Virus record (IMG/VR): IMGVR_UViG_3300047095_000877
Location: 1 to 55,822 of that record
Origin: a virus
Strand: one strand, 5' to 3'
Length of the DNA stretch: 55,822 bases
Positions 6,924 through 13,477 of the stretch are shown here, in pieces. The translations under genes were made by a program, and so were the position numbers. Position 1 is the stretch's first letter, and every line of letters begins with the position of its first letter. The notes beneath the pieces are model-generated. The model saw only the letters and a program-made list of their open reading frames with translations, did not search any database and was not told where the DNA came from.

Positions 6924-7398
6924 GGATTCCAACAGCAGCGATTCTTTAACGGTAGGCACGCCTGTCTGTGAGCACAACAACCGATTCGTTCGTGAAAGCA
7001 GGCCACGTCTTGATGGCCTGGTGCGCCGCCGGTGGCAATGCAACGACTGCGGCGAGCGGTGGACGACGATCGGACCTGATCGCAAGCCACCGCGGAAGCG
7101 CAAGCCGGGCCGCCTAGCGCCGAAAAAGTTGACCCGTGAGCAGGTGAAGCGTGCGCTGACCGACCGGCAGATCTCGGATGTGAAGCTGGCGCGGGAGCTT
7201 GGTGTGAGCCGGCAGGCAATCAGCCAGGTGCGGCGTGGCATCAGTTGGGCGAGGGCATTTCCGAAACTCAAGCGGCGGCCGTGGAAGGACTGCAGCGAGT
7301 GCCGGCACTGGTGCGGCGGCAGCTGCGGACTGGGCTTCCCGGACCCACTGGAGGAGGGCACCAGCTTCGCCGGCGACTGCGACCTTTACGAAGTGTGA
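6922..7398 (+). CDS. Zinc-ribbon/HTH regulator with C-terminal Cys motif
   Basis: A 158-residue, probably DNA-binding protein in three parts. First, an NrdR-like zinc ribbon: a Cys-His pair near residue 16, then RRRWQCNDCGERWTT. Second, a helix-turn-helix near residues 75-100 (DVKLARELGVSRQAISQVRRG). Third, a C-terminal Cys-rich module, CSECRHWCGGSCGLGFPDP followed by FAGDCDLYEV. That last module recurs in the protein at 10498. A regulator role is inferred from the HTH. Its start codon abuts the divergent gene at 6729. Confidence 0.7.
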   Translation: MDSNSSDSLTVGTPVCEHNNRFVRESRPRLDGLVRRRWQCNDCGERWTTIGPDRKPPRKRKPGRLAPKKLTREQVKRALTDRQISDVKLARELGVSRQAISQVRRGISWARAFPKLKRRPWKDCSECRHWCGGSCGLGFPDPLEEGTSFAGDCDLYEV

Positions 7399-7457
7399 CA
7401 ACTCATGCCCACTGCTCGGTGGCGCCCGGCATCATTGACTCGTCCACCCCACCAGAC

Positions 7458-7580
7458 ATGAAACGACTGCTGTTCTTGCTCATCCCCGTGGCCACGATCG
7501 CCCTGATCGTCCACGACCACGCGGTTAGCTGCCGCGTTGCTCACCATTCCGCCGCTGGGGCTTTCCCTGTTTGCGAATGA
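7458..7580 (+). CDS. 40-residue membrane or secreted peptide
   Basis: The sequence begins MKRLLFLLIPVATIALIV, a basic start plus hydrophobic core as in a signal peptide or single membrane span. The remainder is short and has two Cys. Its TGA overlaps the next ATG. An 18-codon ORF (7405-7461) precedes it with an ATGA overlap. It may be real because of the coupling, but it is very short. Confidence 0.45.
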   Translation: MKRLLFLLIPVATIALIVHDHAVSCRVAHHSAAGAFPVCE

Positions 7581-7786
7581 CTGACACTGAAGCAATGAGC
7601 CTTATCGGCGGATCCACCTCCCTGAAGCTCCGCGTTTGCTTGGCTGTTGGCGGACTGCTGGCCCTCTTCTTTCCTGGCTTGGTCGTCGTCGCGTTTTACA
7701 GGGGCTTCAAAGCCGCATTAGAAAAAATGACACCGGCTGAACAAGCCCAGGCCGCGCTCGCGTTTCGTGCTTTCCAAAACCTATGA
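7577..7786 (+). CDS. Small membrane protein
   Basis: A 69-residue protein with a long hydrophobic segment (about residues 20-42, VCLAVGGLLALFFPGLVVVAF), followed by a basic-to-helical tail (KAALEKMTPAEQAQAALAF). Coupled to both neighbours by ATGA overlaps. Together with the preceding peptide and those at 4005, 4363 and 9122 it is one of several tiny membrane proteins in the early operon. Role unknown. Confidence 0.55.
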   Translation: MTDTEAMSLIGGSTSLKLRVCLAVGGLLALFFPGLVVVAFYRGFKAALEKMTPAEQAQAALAFRAFQNL

Positions 7787-7971
7787 CTGAACGCCACTAC
7801 CACTTCACCATCCCCGAATCGAACATCTTCGATTTCGTTGCTGCCACCAATTTCTCCGATGCCAAAAGCAAAGCCTTTGCAGAGTATGGACCCTGGTACG
7901 ACCGCATCCAATGGCTTGACCCGTTCGATGACACTCCAGCAGGCACTGCAGCCGTGGATGACCGTGCGTGA
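7783..7971 (+). CDS. Small unknown protein
   Basis: A 62-residue soluble protein with an aromatic-rich start (TERHYHFTIPESNIFDFVAA) and an acidic end. It overlaps the following gene by up to 44 nt depending on that gene's start. No motif recognised. Confidence 0.5.
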   Translation: MTERHYHFTIPESNIFDFVAATNFSDAKSKAFAEYGPWYDRIQWLDPFDDTPAGTAAVDDRA

Positions 7972-8179
7972 TGACATCGATTGGGATAGCTGCCCCGACA
8001 AGATCTGGGAGCAGCTGCTGGAGCAGGCGCCCAAGGTCGCTGCGATCAGCCGGTTTTGGTATCTGAAGGGCCTGCATCGCGCCATCACCGAAATGGAGCG
8101 CAAGATTGACGGCCGTCCCATGTGGCAGTCGCGCCAAGAACTGATTGACCATCTGAACTCGATCAATGCACCCAACTGA
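7928..8179 (+). CDS. Small unknown helical protein
   Basis: An 83-residue protein if started at 7928, or 73 residues from the ATG at 7958, which would reduce the overlap with the gene before it. The core, CPDKIWEQLLEQAPKVAAIS, then RFWYLKGLHRAITEMERK, is helical. Neither start has a clear Shine-Dalgarno. Its stop overlaps the next start region by 14 nt. Function unknown. Confidence 0.55.
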   Translation: MTLQQALQPWMTVRDDIDWDSCPDKIWEQLLEQAPKVAAISRFWYLKGLHRAITEMERKIDGRPMWQSRQELIDHLNSINAPN

Positions 8180-8555
8180 AGACGATTTTCGGCTGATCCC
8201 GGAAACCATGCGCTACATGCAAACCCGCACGATCAACAGCCTGTTGCGGGGCGGCTACTTCACCGCTGAGCAGATCATGCTGGCCACCACGGCCGACCTG
8301 ATGAAGCTCAAGAACTTCGGTGTGCAGTCGCTTGGTGAGGTCGCTGCATGGCGTGATGCGCTGATGCAGCCCGACCCGCAGCTGTACCGCGAGACTCACC
8401 AGGCAGTAACCAAGGCGCTGGATGAATGCGGCAGCTGCATGGCCGATCAAGAGGCCGTGGTGGCGATGCGCGTGATCTGGGGACGGATTGCACGCGGGCC
8501 GTTCACGGCTACTCGGATCCGGCAGATGTTGATGCCGGCGGAGGTGGAGGCGTGA
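8166..8555 (+). CDS. Protein with RNA polymerase alpha-CTD-like helix-hairpin-helix domain
   Basis: A 129-residue protein. Residues about 20-60 (TRTINSLLRGGYFTAEQIM, then TTADLMKLKNFGVQSLGEV) follow the pattern of the RpoA C-terminal domain: the S/T-R-T-x-N-x-L start, the sequence ending LMKLKNFG, and the SL-EV close. This fold binds DNA minor groove and other proteins in RNA polymerase. The second half is helical with two Cys (CGSC). A phage protein of this kind might compete with alpha-CTD or tether a factor to DNA; that is inference. Generic helix-hairpin-helix domains look similar. Confidence 0.65.
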   Translation: MHPTEDDFRLIPETMRYMQTRTINSLLRGGYFTAEQIMLATTADLMKLKNFGVQSLGEVAAWRDALMQPDPQLYRETHQAVTKALDECGSCMADQEAVVAMRVIWGRIARGPFTATRIRQMLMPAEVEA

Positions 8556-8881
8556 CTCACCCCATCACCCCACCGCCGGAGCTGGTATTGCAGTGGTACT
8601 TAGGCGCCAAGGCATATCCTGTCGATCAGTGGGCAACTGATGTTGCCACCAAGGCCGCCCAATGGGGCGCAGACCAGGAGCTGGAGGCGTGCTGTGAGTG
8701 GGTCAAAAGCAAGCAGACCTATTGGGCGCACGACGAACTCCGCGCCGCACGCCGGCCCAAGCCCCCGAGCCTGAAGGAGCAGGCGCTTGATGAGCTGCAC
8801 ATCAGTTTCGACAGGGGCTACCTCAAGGAAGGAGCTGCCGACACCATCCGCCGCGCCCTAGAGGCCCTTCCCGATGACTGA
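8552..8881 (+). CDS. PPPELV-type small cyanophage protein, copy 2
   Basis: A 109-residue paralogue of the 5490 gene product, starting at a GTG that overlaps the previous stop. It shares THPITPPPELV, KAAQWGADQELE, PPSLKEQALDEL and DTIRRALEALPDD. A 29-base block (8558-8586) is identical to 5496-5524, so the duplication is recent or under conversion. The middle sections differ strongly, which suggests constant ends around variable centres. Function unknown. Confidence 0.7.
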   Translation: MTHPITPPPELVLQWYLGAKAYPVDQWATDVATKAAQWGADQELEACCEWVKSKQTYWAHDELRAARRPKPPSLKEQALDELHISFDRGYLKEGAADTIRRALEALPDD

Positions 8882-9125
8882 CTTCCGAGCACTTTGCGCT
8901 GAGCTGGTGAAACAACTGGAAGGATGGCAGTGCTATGCGAGCCCGGATGGCCCCAACGCTAAGGTGCTGGACCGCGCCCGAGCCGCCCTATCCCAGCCCG
9001 AGCCGCCAAGCTTGAAAAAGCAGGCACTTGATGCCCTAGCGCATATCGCTACTGGCCCTAATCCAACGGCATTTCTTGACTGCCAAGACACCATCCGCCG
9101 CGCACTGGAGCAGCTCGCCGAATGA
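8874..9125 (+). CDS. PPPELV-family relative (C-terminal half)
   Basis: An 83-residue protein whose C-terminal half (PPSLKKQALDALAHIA, then QDTIRRALEQLAE) matches the end of the 5490 and 8552 products. The N-terminus is different (FRALCAELVKQLEGWQ). It overlaps the 8552 gene by 8 nt. This shows that the two halves of the family are reshuffled independently. Function unknown. Confidence 0.65.
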   Translation: MTDFRALCAELVKQLEGWQCYASPDGPNAKVLDRARAALSQPEPPSLKKQALDALAHIATGPNPTAFLDCQDTIRRALEQLAE

Positions 9126-9211
9126 CCCTCTCTACCGCCCTCTACCTCGCAGGCGCCTACTGGCTGATCTGCATCGCCTTCATCTGCCTCTGCAAGAAAA
9201 TCCTGCCATGA
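9122..9211 (+). CDS. 29-residue membrane peptide
   Basis: TLSTALYLAGAYWLICIAF is followed by ICLCKKILP, a single membrane span with a basic end. It is coupled by ATGA at both ends, which is the main evidence that it is translated. It resembles the other tiny membrane peptides of this operon only in layout. Confidence 0.45.
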   Translation: MTLSTALYLAGAYWLICIAFICLCKKILP

Positions 9212-9387
9212 CCGATCCGCTGATCGAGCACCGCTGGTACTGGGTGCGCAACAGCTCTGACAACGAATGGTTCCCGGCGTGCCGCATGAGCCAAATGTGC
9301 GGTGGCTGGTGCAACCAAGACACTTGGGAAGACTGGAACAGAGAGGTCACCGAGTGGCGCCTAATCCCCTTGCCTGACAAATCATGA
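9208..9387 (+). CDS. Small Trp-rich protein
   Basis: A 59-residue protein rich in Trp and with two Cys (HRWYWVRN, MCGGWCNQDTWEDWNREV, TEWRLIPLP). The strand-like pattern resembles short proteins in phage accessory operons that fold as a small beta domain. Coupled on both sides. Function unknown. Confidence 0.55.
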   Translation: MTDPLIEHRWYWVRNSSDNEWFPACRMSQMCGGWCNQDTWEDWNREVTEWRLIPLPDKS

Positions 9388-9542
9388 CCCCCGGCTTCTA
9401 CCGCATCCGCCTGACCCGACCCGATGGTGATAGCTGGGTCTGGCTGGCCTGGGCCGTCACCGCCACCAACGCCCATTGGATGGCCGCCGAGCTGCACCCC
9501 GACTGCCATGTCGAAGTGCTTGGCTTGGAGGATCAATGGTGA
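9384..9542 (+). CDS. Small unknown protein
   Basis: A 52-residue protein (TPGFYRIRLTRPDGDSWVWL, then an Ala/His-rich helix and HPDCHVEVLGLEDQW). It could form a small alpha-beta domain. Its ATG overlaps the previous stop, and the next gene starts within its last codons. Function unknown. Confidence 0.5.
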   Translation: MTPGFYRIRLTRPDGDSWVWLAWAVTATNAHWMAAELHPDCHVEVLGLEDQW

Positions 9543-9733
9543 TTCAATCCGAGCAGGGCGTCTGGAAAGGCCAGAACCATCCCTGCTATGGCGTCCATCC
9601 TGTCGACCGCGGACTGGGGCTAGCGTTCCAACCGTGGTGCTTCGATGGCGCCACTGTTACCTGGGGCCCGTCCTTCGACACACACTCGAAGGCAATGGCC
9701 CATGCACGTTTGCTTGCTGGACACGATGTTTGA
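9536..9733 (+). CDS. Small unknown protein
   Basis: A 65-residue, aromatic-rich protein (EQGVWKGQNHPCYGVHPVD, then FQPWCFDGATVTWGPSF). The ending THSKAMAHARLLAGHDV is helical. It overlaps both neighbours by 7-8 nt. No motif recognised. Confidence 0.5.
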   Translation: MVIQSEQGVWKGQNHPCYGVHPVDRGLGLAFQPWCFDGATVTWGPSFDTHSKAMAHARLLAGHDV

Positions 9734-9938
9734 CTGCCACCCCAAGATCGAGCAGATGAAGGCTGAGTTCCTCGATCACCTCTATGAACAATCTGGCCGA
9801 GACAGGCTGCCCAGCGGCCACCCACTGAACTCCACTTACACCGGCCTGTGGCAGGAATTCTGCCAGCGCGGTGCCGAGGAGGCGCGGCAAGCTTGGTGGG
9901 ATGTACAGAGCATCGACCCGGAGGCGTTCGATCGATGA
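9726..9938 (+). CDS. Small unknown protein
   Basis: A 70-residue protein, mostly helical, beginning at the ATG overlapping the previous stop; an in-frame ATG at 9702 is an alternative. Segments include KIEQMKAEFLDHLYEQSG and LWQEFCQRGAEEARQAWWD. It precedes the dNMP kinase with an ATGA overlap. Function unknown. Confidence 0.5.
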   Translation: MFDCHPKIEQMKAEFLDHLYEQSGRDRLPSGHPLNSTYTGLWQEFCQRGAEEARQAWWDVQSIDPEAFDR

Positions 9939-10501
9939 ACAACGACTACGACCGCGACCGGCCGCAGCAGGTGATCGGCATCTACAGCCCGGCGCCACAG
10001 TCGGGCAAAACTTTCACTGCAACGGTGCTCGTCCATAGTGGCTTCCAGCCGATCAGCTTTGCTGAGCCGCTCAAGCGCATGGCGGTGACCTTCTTAGAGG
10101 GTTTCGGCTACCGCGAGGACGAAGCGCTCAAGCTGGTCTGGGTCGATAAGCACAAGCACATCCCGGAGATCGGCTGCACGGCCCGCTGGCTACTACAAAC
10201 GATCGGCACCGAGTGGGGCCGCCAGCAGATCGCTGACGATCTGTGGATTCGCTGCTGGGAAGCACGGGTTCGACGTCATGACACCGTCGTGACAGACGAC
10301 GTGCGGTTTGCCAACGAGGCCGAAGCGGTCAAGGCGATCGGCGGGCAGATGTGGAAGATTATCCGCCCATCAGCGCAGCGCAACACCGACCACCCCTCAG
10401 AAGGTGCTCTCGACGACTGGGACGGATTTGATGTTGTCATTCAAAATGATGGCAGCCTTGAACAATTCCGTCGCAAGATCGACGCGGCCTTATGGGGATG
10501 A
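9935..10501 (+). CDS. Deoxynucleoside monophosphate kinase
   Basis: A 188-residue P-loop kinase of the phage dNMP kinase family, expected to phosphorylate dNMPs from ATP to feed phage DNA synthesis. It has the Walker A-like SPAPQSGKTFTA (residues about 18-30), ISFAEPLKRMA, the substrate-side RWLLQTIGTEWGR (about 90-102), and VVTDDVRFANEAE (about 120-133). It complements the ThyX and dCTP deaminase genes in the late-strand block. The start overlaps the preceding stop and its TGA overlaps the next ATG. Confidence 0.87.
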   Translation: MNNDYDRDRPQQVIGIYSPAPQSGKTFTATVLVHSGFQPISFAEPLKRMAVTFLEGFGYREDEALKLVWVDKHKHIPEIGCTARWLLQTIGTEWGRQQIADDLWIRCWEARVRRHDTVVTDDVRFANEAEAVKAIGGQMWKIIRPSAQRNTDHPSEGALDDWDGFDVVIQNDGSLEQFRRKIDAALWG

Positions 10502-10830
10502 TGCGATTTCATGCCGGGCGGATGGTCCTGCATCAGCAGGGCACCGTCTGGCATGTTCGCATCAAGCTTGGTGCCAGCCCTGAGCACCAAACAAAAGCCA
10601 GTCTTGAGACCAGCAATGCCGAGGAGGCAATCTTCAGGGCTGAGCGGATCTACGCCGATCTGAAACGCAAGCTGAGCAAGCGCGTTGACGATCGACCGAT
10701 GTGCTGGCAGTGCATCCACTGGGAGGGCATTAACGCACAATGCGGATTCGGCTGGCCGGAAGCCCGCCAGACTGGTGGGAGATTCGCCGCGCAGTGCTCG
10801 GTTTTCAAGGCATGTCCGACCCGGAAGTGA
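10498..10830 (+). CDS. Protein with C-terminal Cys module shared with 6922 gene
   Basis: A 110-residue protein. The N-terminal half resembles a small beta-rich DNA-arm domain (GTVWHVRIKLGASPEHQTKA, then EAIFRAERIYADLKRK). The C-terminal Cys module, CWQCIHWEGINAQCGFGWPE followed by FAAQCSVF, matches the end of the regulator at 6922 in spacing (CxxC-HW, C-GF/W-P, FA--C). It probably binds zinc. Coupled to the dNMP kinase by an overlap. Function unknown. Confidence 0.6.
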   Translation: MMRFHAGRMVLHQQGTVWHVRIKLGASPEHQTKASLETSNAEEAIFRAERIYADLKRKLSKRVDDRPMCWQCIHWEGINAQCGFGWPEARQTGGRFAAQCSVFKACPTRK

Positions 10831-10982
10831 TCAGCCGCACCGAACGCGACGGCGGCTACATCGAGACGCTGGATCGCCCGGGTTTCGAGATCTACTACCG
10901 CAGCTGCGCCCATGGCTACTGTCGCTACTCGAGCGACATGTGGCAAGCGGAGCTGTATCTAGACCATTTGCTGGCGCGATAA
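10740..10982 (+). CDS. Small unknown protein ending the early operon
   Basis: An 80-residue protein from the ATG at 10740, which overlaps the upstream gene by 91 nt. The ATG at 10812 gives 56 residues and less overlap and may be the true start. The shared part (ISRTERDGGYIETLDRPGFE, then CAHGYCRYSSDMWQAELYL) has two Cys and several aromatics. It is the last rightward gene before a non-coding stretch. Function unknown. Confidence 0.5.
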   Translation: MRIRLAGSPPDWWEIRRAVLGFQGMSDPEVISRTERDGGYIETLDRPGFEIYYRSCAHGYCRYSSDMWQAELYLDHLLAR

Positions 10983-11018
10983 GCTGATCGGGTTCCCGCT
11001 CTGCTTCGGCATCGGGCC

Positions 11019-11088
11019 GGAAGCGTAGCCCAAGCAGAGGCAGCGGAGACAATCCGAACTCAGTGCTGGTTCAAGTCCAGCCGCTTCC
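11019..11088 (+). other. tRNA-like fragment (acceptor stem and T-arm)
   Basis: GGAAGCG (11019-11025) pairs perfectly with CGCTTCC (11082-11088). Just inside, GCTGG/CCAGC encloses the canonical T-loop TTCAAGT. The total of 70 nt matches a tRNA. A normal anticodon arm cannot be formed, no GG is present in the D-loop, and CCA is absent. An overlapping hairpin (CTCTGCTT with AAGCAGAG) spans 10999-11039. It could be a decayed tRNA or a chance structure. Confidence 0.25.
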
Positions 11089-11164
11089 CTTTGGCATGAA
11101 TGTGATGGCCGGTGCCCAGGGCTCACGCGCCACAGGGCTCACCGCAGCCGGCCGCTACGGTACC

Positions 11165-11191
11165 GCCTAGATCCTCAGAAAAGGTCTAGGC
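11165..11191. terminator. Hairpin between converging transcripts
   Basis: GCCTAGA (11165-11171) and TCTAGGC (11185-11191) form a 7-bp stem between the end of the rightward early operon and the stop of the leftward HNH gene. There is no T-run, so termination efficiency is uncertain. Confidence 0.3.
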
Positions 11192-11539
11192 CGACAAATT
11201 AGCACCACCAGCAAGCCACTGCGCGATCGCCCACTCGTTGGCGGCGGACCAGAAGGGTTGCTTGCGATACCAGTCAATCCAAGGGGACTGGCCCTTCGAG
11301 ATATTGCAGTGCCAGCATGAGCTGACCAGGTTTTCCCTGACAGTTAGGCCACCGTGCGCCTTGGGGATGACGTGATCGAGCGTCGGACTGCGGCCAAGCT
11401 GGTCCGAGCAGTATGCGCATCGGTGGTCCCAGGCCAGGTGGATCTGATCACGAAACCGCAGCCTCGCCTCCTTCCTCGTGATCAGCTCCGTCTCCGAGAT
11501 CTGATGATCCACCTGGCTCCTGGGGTAGGGGAAAGGCAT
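11186..11539 (-). CDS. HNH endonuclease
   Basis: A 117-residue HNH nuclease. CAYCSDQLGRSPTLDHVIPK supplies the first Cys pair and the catalytic His; AHGG and ENLVSSCWHCNISKG supply the Asn and the second Cys pair. Such enzymes cut DNA as homing endonucleases, in restriction, or in packaging. It overlaps the small upstream gene by about 90 nt; the start used is the ATG at 11539. It sits beside the tRNA-Lys and integrase rather than the terminase, so a packaging role is less likely. Confidence 0.85.
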   Translation of the reverse strand: MPFPYPRSQVDHQISETELITRKEARLRFRDQIHLAWDHRCAYCSDQLGRSPTLDHVIPKAHGGLTVRENLVSSCWHCNISKGQSPWIDWYRKQPFWSAANEWAIAQWLAGGANLSA

Positions 11540-11681
11540 CCAGCTCGATATCGACGATGTGCTCGTCGCTGGGGACGAACTCGACAATGCGCGCATAGGT
11601 GTTCTCGATGAACTCCTCGATGGAGTCCTCGTCGCTATGCACAACAACCTTGGCGGCCACCTCGAGCAGGTAGGTCGGCAC
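11448..11681 (-). CDS. Small acidic protein upstream of HNH gene
   Basis: A 77-residue protein from the GTG at 11681. The longer in-frame ATG at 11771 lies inside the tRNA gene and is rejected. The first half (PTYLLEVAAKVVVHSDEDS, then TYARIVEFVPSDEHIVDIEL) has an alternating strand-helix pattern that looks coding. The acidic tail overlaps the HNH start region in another frame. No family recognised. It probably forms an operon with the HNH gene. Confidence 0.5.
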   Translation of the reverse strand: MPTYLLEVAAKVVVHSDEDSIEEFIENTYARIVEFVPSDEHIVDIELDAFPLPQEPGGSSDLGDGADHEEGGEAAVS

Positions 11682-11759
11682 AGTGGCGCCGCGGCTTGCA
11701 CCACGGTAGCGACCGTGACGGGATGCAACGATTTCTTTGGGATCACTGCGGGTTTTGGT

Positions 11760-11833
11760 TGGTAGGCCCACTCGGAGTTGAACCGAGATTTGCGAATTAA
11801 AAGTTCGCCACTCTACCGTTGAGTTATGGGCCC
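11760..11833 (-). tRNA. tRNA-Lys (anticodon UUU), CCA encoded
   Basis: A full cloverleaf: a 7-bp acceptor stem (GGGCCCA with TGGGCCT, one G-U pair), D-stem ACTC/GAGT, anticodon stem GCGAA/TTCGC with loop CTTTTAA, T-stem CTCGG/CCGAG with loop TTCAACT, discriminator A and encoded CCA. It could help the phage decode AAA codons. Its position 230 bp from the integrase suggests it is also, or originally was, the attachment site. Confidence 0.93.
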
Positions 11834-12066
11834 GAAAGCTTGCGCGAATACTGCGCGAACGTGATTTCTGCTACTGCCTAACCCCTTGTTTTCACTCACA
11901 AAAATCAGCCTGATCAACTGATTAAAAGTCTCTTTCGGAAGTCTCACGCAACTTCACGCAAACTCATTAAACATCTGATTCATCAACAAGATCCGCTATT
12001 GCGTTTTTCGGCTGATTCGCGCAATTTACCGCAAATTCGCGCAAATCTGCGCGAATAGTGCGCGAA
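11834..12066. other. attP-like field of integrase arm-site repeats
   Basis: A non-coding gap between tRNA-Lys and the integrase. The 19-mer TGCGCGAATACTGCGCGAA (11841-11859) recurs at 12048-12066 with one change (C to G). Each holds two copies of the octamer TGCGCGAA. The inverse, TTCGCGCA, appears at 12016-12023 and 12036-12043. Looser CACGCAA repeats lie near 11944-11962. Repeated short sites on one side of a tRNA next to int are typical of arm-type integrase binding sites. The last copy overlaps the int leader, so it may also control int. Confidence 0.6.
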
Positions 12067-12077
12067 TGGAGGGACGC

Positions 12078-13178
12078 ATGAAACGTGAGTGGAAGCCCGA
12101 TTCAAAGGTCACCGGACTGGGCCTGCTGGTGCTGCCGAGCGGGGTCGAAACCTGGTACCTGCGCTACCGCGAACCGAGCGGCAAGCAGCAGCATCACAAG
12201 ATCGGTCGGGCTGACATCCTCAACCGCACACTGGCCCGCGAAGAGGCGCACAAGATCCTTGCCGCCGTGGCGCGTGGGCATGCACCCACCAGCGCCCGCC
12301 AGGAGCTGCGCCGCGGCCCTGACATGACCGATCTGTACCAGCGCCTGCTGGCCGAGCACTATCCCAAACTGCGGCCGGGCACGGCGAAGAACTACCAGAG
12401 CATCTGGGACGTTCACATCATCCCGAAACTGGGCCGCCAGAAGGTGCAGATGATCACCAGCGCCGACGTGATGCGGCTGCTCTCGCGCATCCGGCCCATC
12501 CAGGCCAACCGGACGCTGGCGGTGCTGCGCAAGGCGTTCAACCTGTCGATCCTGTGGGGCCTGCGAGCGGACAATCCTTGCGCCAAGGTGCCGGCCAACA
12601 CCGAGCGCAAGCGGCGGCGTTATCTGTCAGGCGAAGAGCGGCAGCGGCTGGTGGCCGCACTGGGCGCGATAGCCACCTCGCCACTGCGCTGGCGGTTCGC
12701 TCAACTGGTGCGACTGCTGATGCTGACGGGGTGCCGCGTGAGCGAAATCTGCCGTGCCAGATGGGAGTGGTTCGACGAGAAGGCAGGCTTGCTGGCGATT
12801 CCCGCCGAGCATCACAAAACTGGTGAGCACACTGGCCAAAAACGTGTAGTGCATATTCCTCCTGCAGGAATTCTCATCTTGAGAGAACTGAGACTCAGAT
12901 CGAATACACAATGGATTATCGCAGGGCAGGACGATGGCTATCTGGTGGGGTATCAGAACCTATGGGAAGAGCTGATGGTGCTTGCCGAAATCAAGGATCT
13001 CAAATGCCACGATTTGAGGCACCACTGGGCCTCGGTGGCGATCACCAAGGTCGGCCTGACGCTGCCGCAGGTCGGCAATCTGCTTGGTCACGCCAGCCCG
13101 CTGACCACCAGCCGCTATGCGCACCTGCTCGAGGATGGGGCGCAGGCTATGGCGAGGGCCGTGGCTGATCAGATCTAG
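12078..13178 (+). CDS. int: Tyrosine-type integrase 1
   Basis: A 366-residue phage integrase that would recombine attP with the host attB. The N-terminal arm-binding part has the GLGLLVLPSGVETWYLRYR fold seen in DUF4102-type integrases, followed by a core-binding helical domain (about 95-175). Catalytic residues of the family are visible: R in LMLTGCRVSEICRARW, H-x-x-R in CHDLRHHWAS, and GHASPLTTSRYAHL with the nucleophilic Tyr. The ATG at 12078 has GGAGGG 4 nt upstream; the ATG at 12066 would put the Shine-Dalgarno inside the gene, so 12078 is preferred. Confidence 0.92.
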   Translation: MKREWKPDSKVTGLGLLVLPSGVETWYLRYREPSGKQQHHKIGRADILNRTLAREEAHKILAAVARGHAPTSARQELRRGPDMTDLYQRLLAEHYPKLRPGTAKNYQSIWDVHIIPKLGRQKVQMITSADVMRLLSRIRPIQANRTLAVLRKAFNLSILWGLRADNPCAKVPANTERKRRRYLSGEERQRLVAALGAIATSPLRWRFAQLVRLLMLTGCRVSEICRARWEWFDEKAGLLAIPAEHHKTGEHTGQKRVVHIPPAGILILRELRLRSNTQWIIAGQDDGYLVGYQNLWEELMVLAEIKDLKCHDLRHHWASVAITKVGLTLPQVGNLLGHASPLTTSRYAHLLEDGAQAMARAVADQI

Positions 13179-13477
13179 TATTCGTCGTCCTCGGCTGCCG
13201 GCCCGACCATGTAGGCCGGCTTGCCGTCTTCGCTGAGCAGTGGCTGCGCGAGCTCGTCGCAGATCATCTGGTACAGCTTTACGTACGCCATCATTTCTTT
13301 GAAATGCGCAGCGAGAGCGTCGTATTCGCTCTCGCCGACGATGCCGATCGCGTCGGGGTCTGCATAGACGAGGAACATCATGGCCGCATCCAAGATGCGA
13401 CCATCACGAAACAGCTCGTAGGCAGTCTCGAGCCCTTCCTCAAACGTGACTGTGCCGTCGCGAGAGGCGAATCTCAT
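13175..13477 (-). CDS. Unknown protein at the end of the late operon
   Basis: A 100-residue, acidic, helical protein (FEEGLETAYELFRDGRILDA, then YVKLYQMICDELAQPL). It is downstream of thyX with an ATGA overlap and converges with integrase 1, whose last 4 nt it overlaps. Its coupling suggests expression with ThyX. No motif recognised. Confidence 0.6.
   Translation of the reverse strand: MRFASRDGTVTFEEGLETAYELFRDGRILDAAMMFLVYADPDAIGIVGESEYDALAAHFKEMMAYVKLYQMICDELAQPLLSEDGKPAYMVGPAAEDDEY

Noticed and set aside
7405-7461. An 18-codon ORF with ATGA coupling before the 7458 gene
   Set aside because: Too short to support from sequence alone; the overlap may be chance.
11682-11771. An in-frame ATG at 11771 for the small gene upstream of the HNH
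   Set aside because: It lies inside the 3' end of the tRNA-Lys gene, so the GTG at 11681 is preferred.
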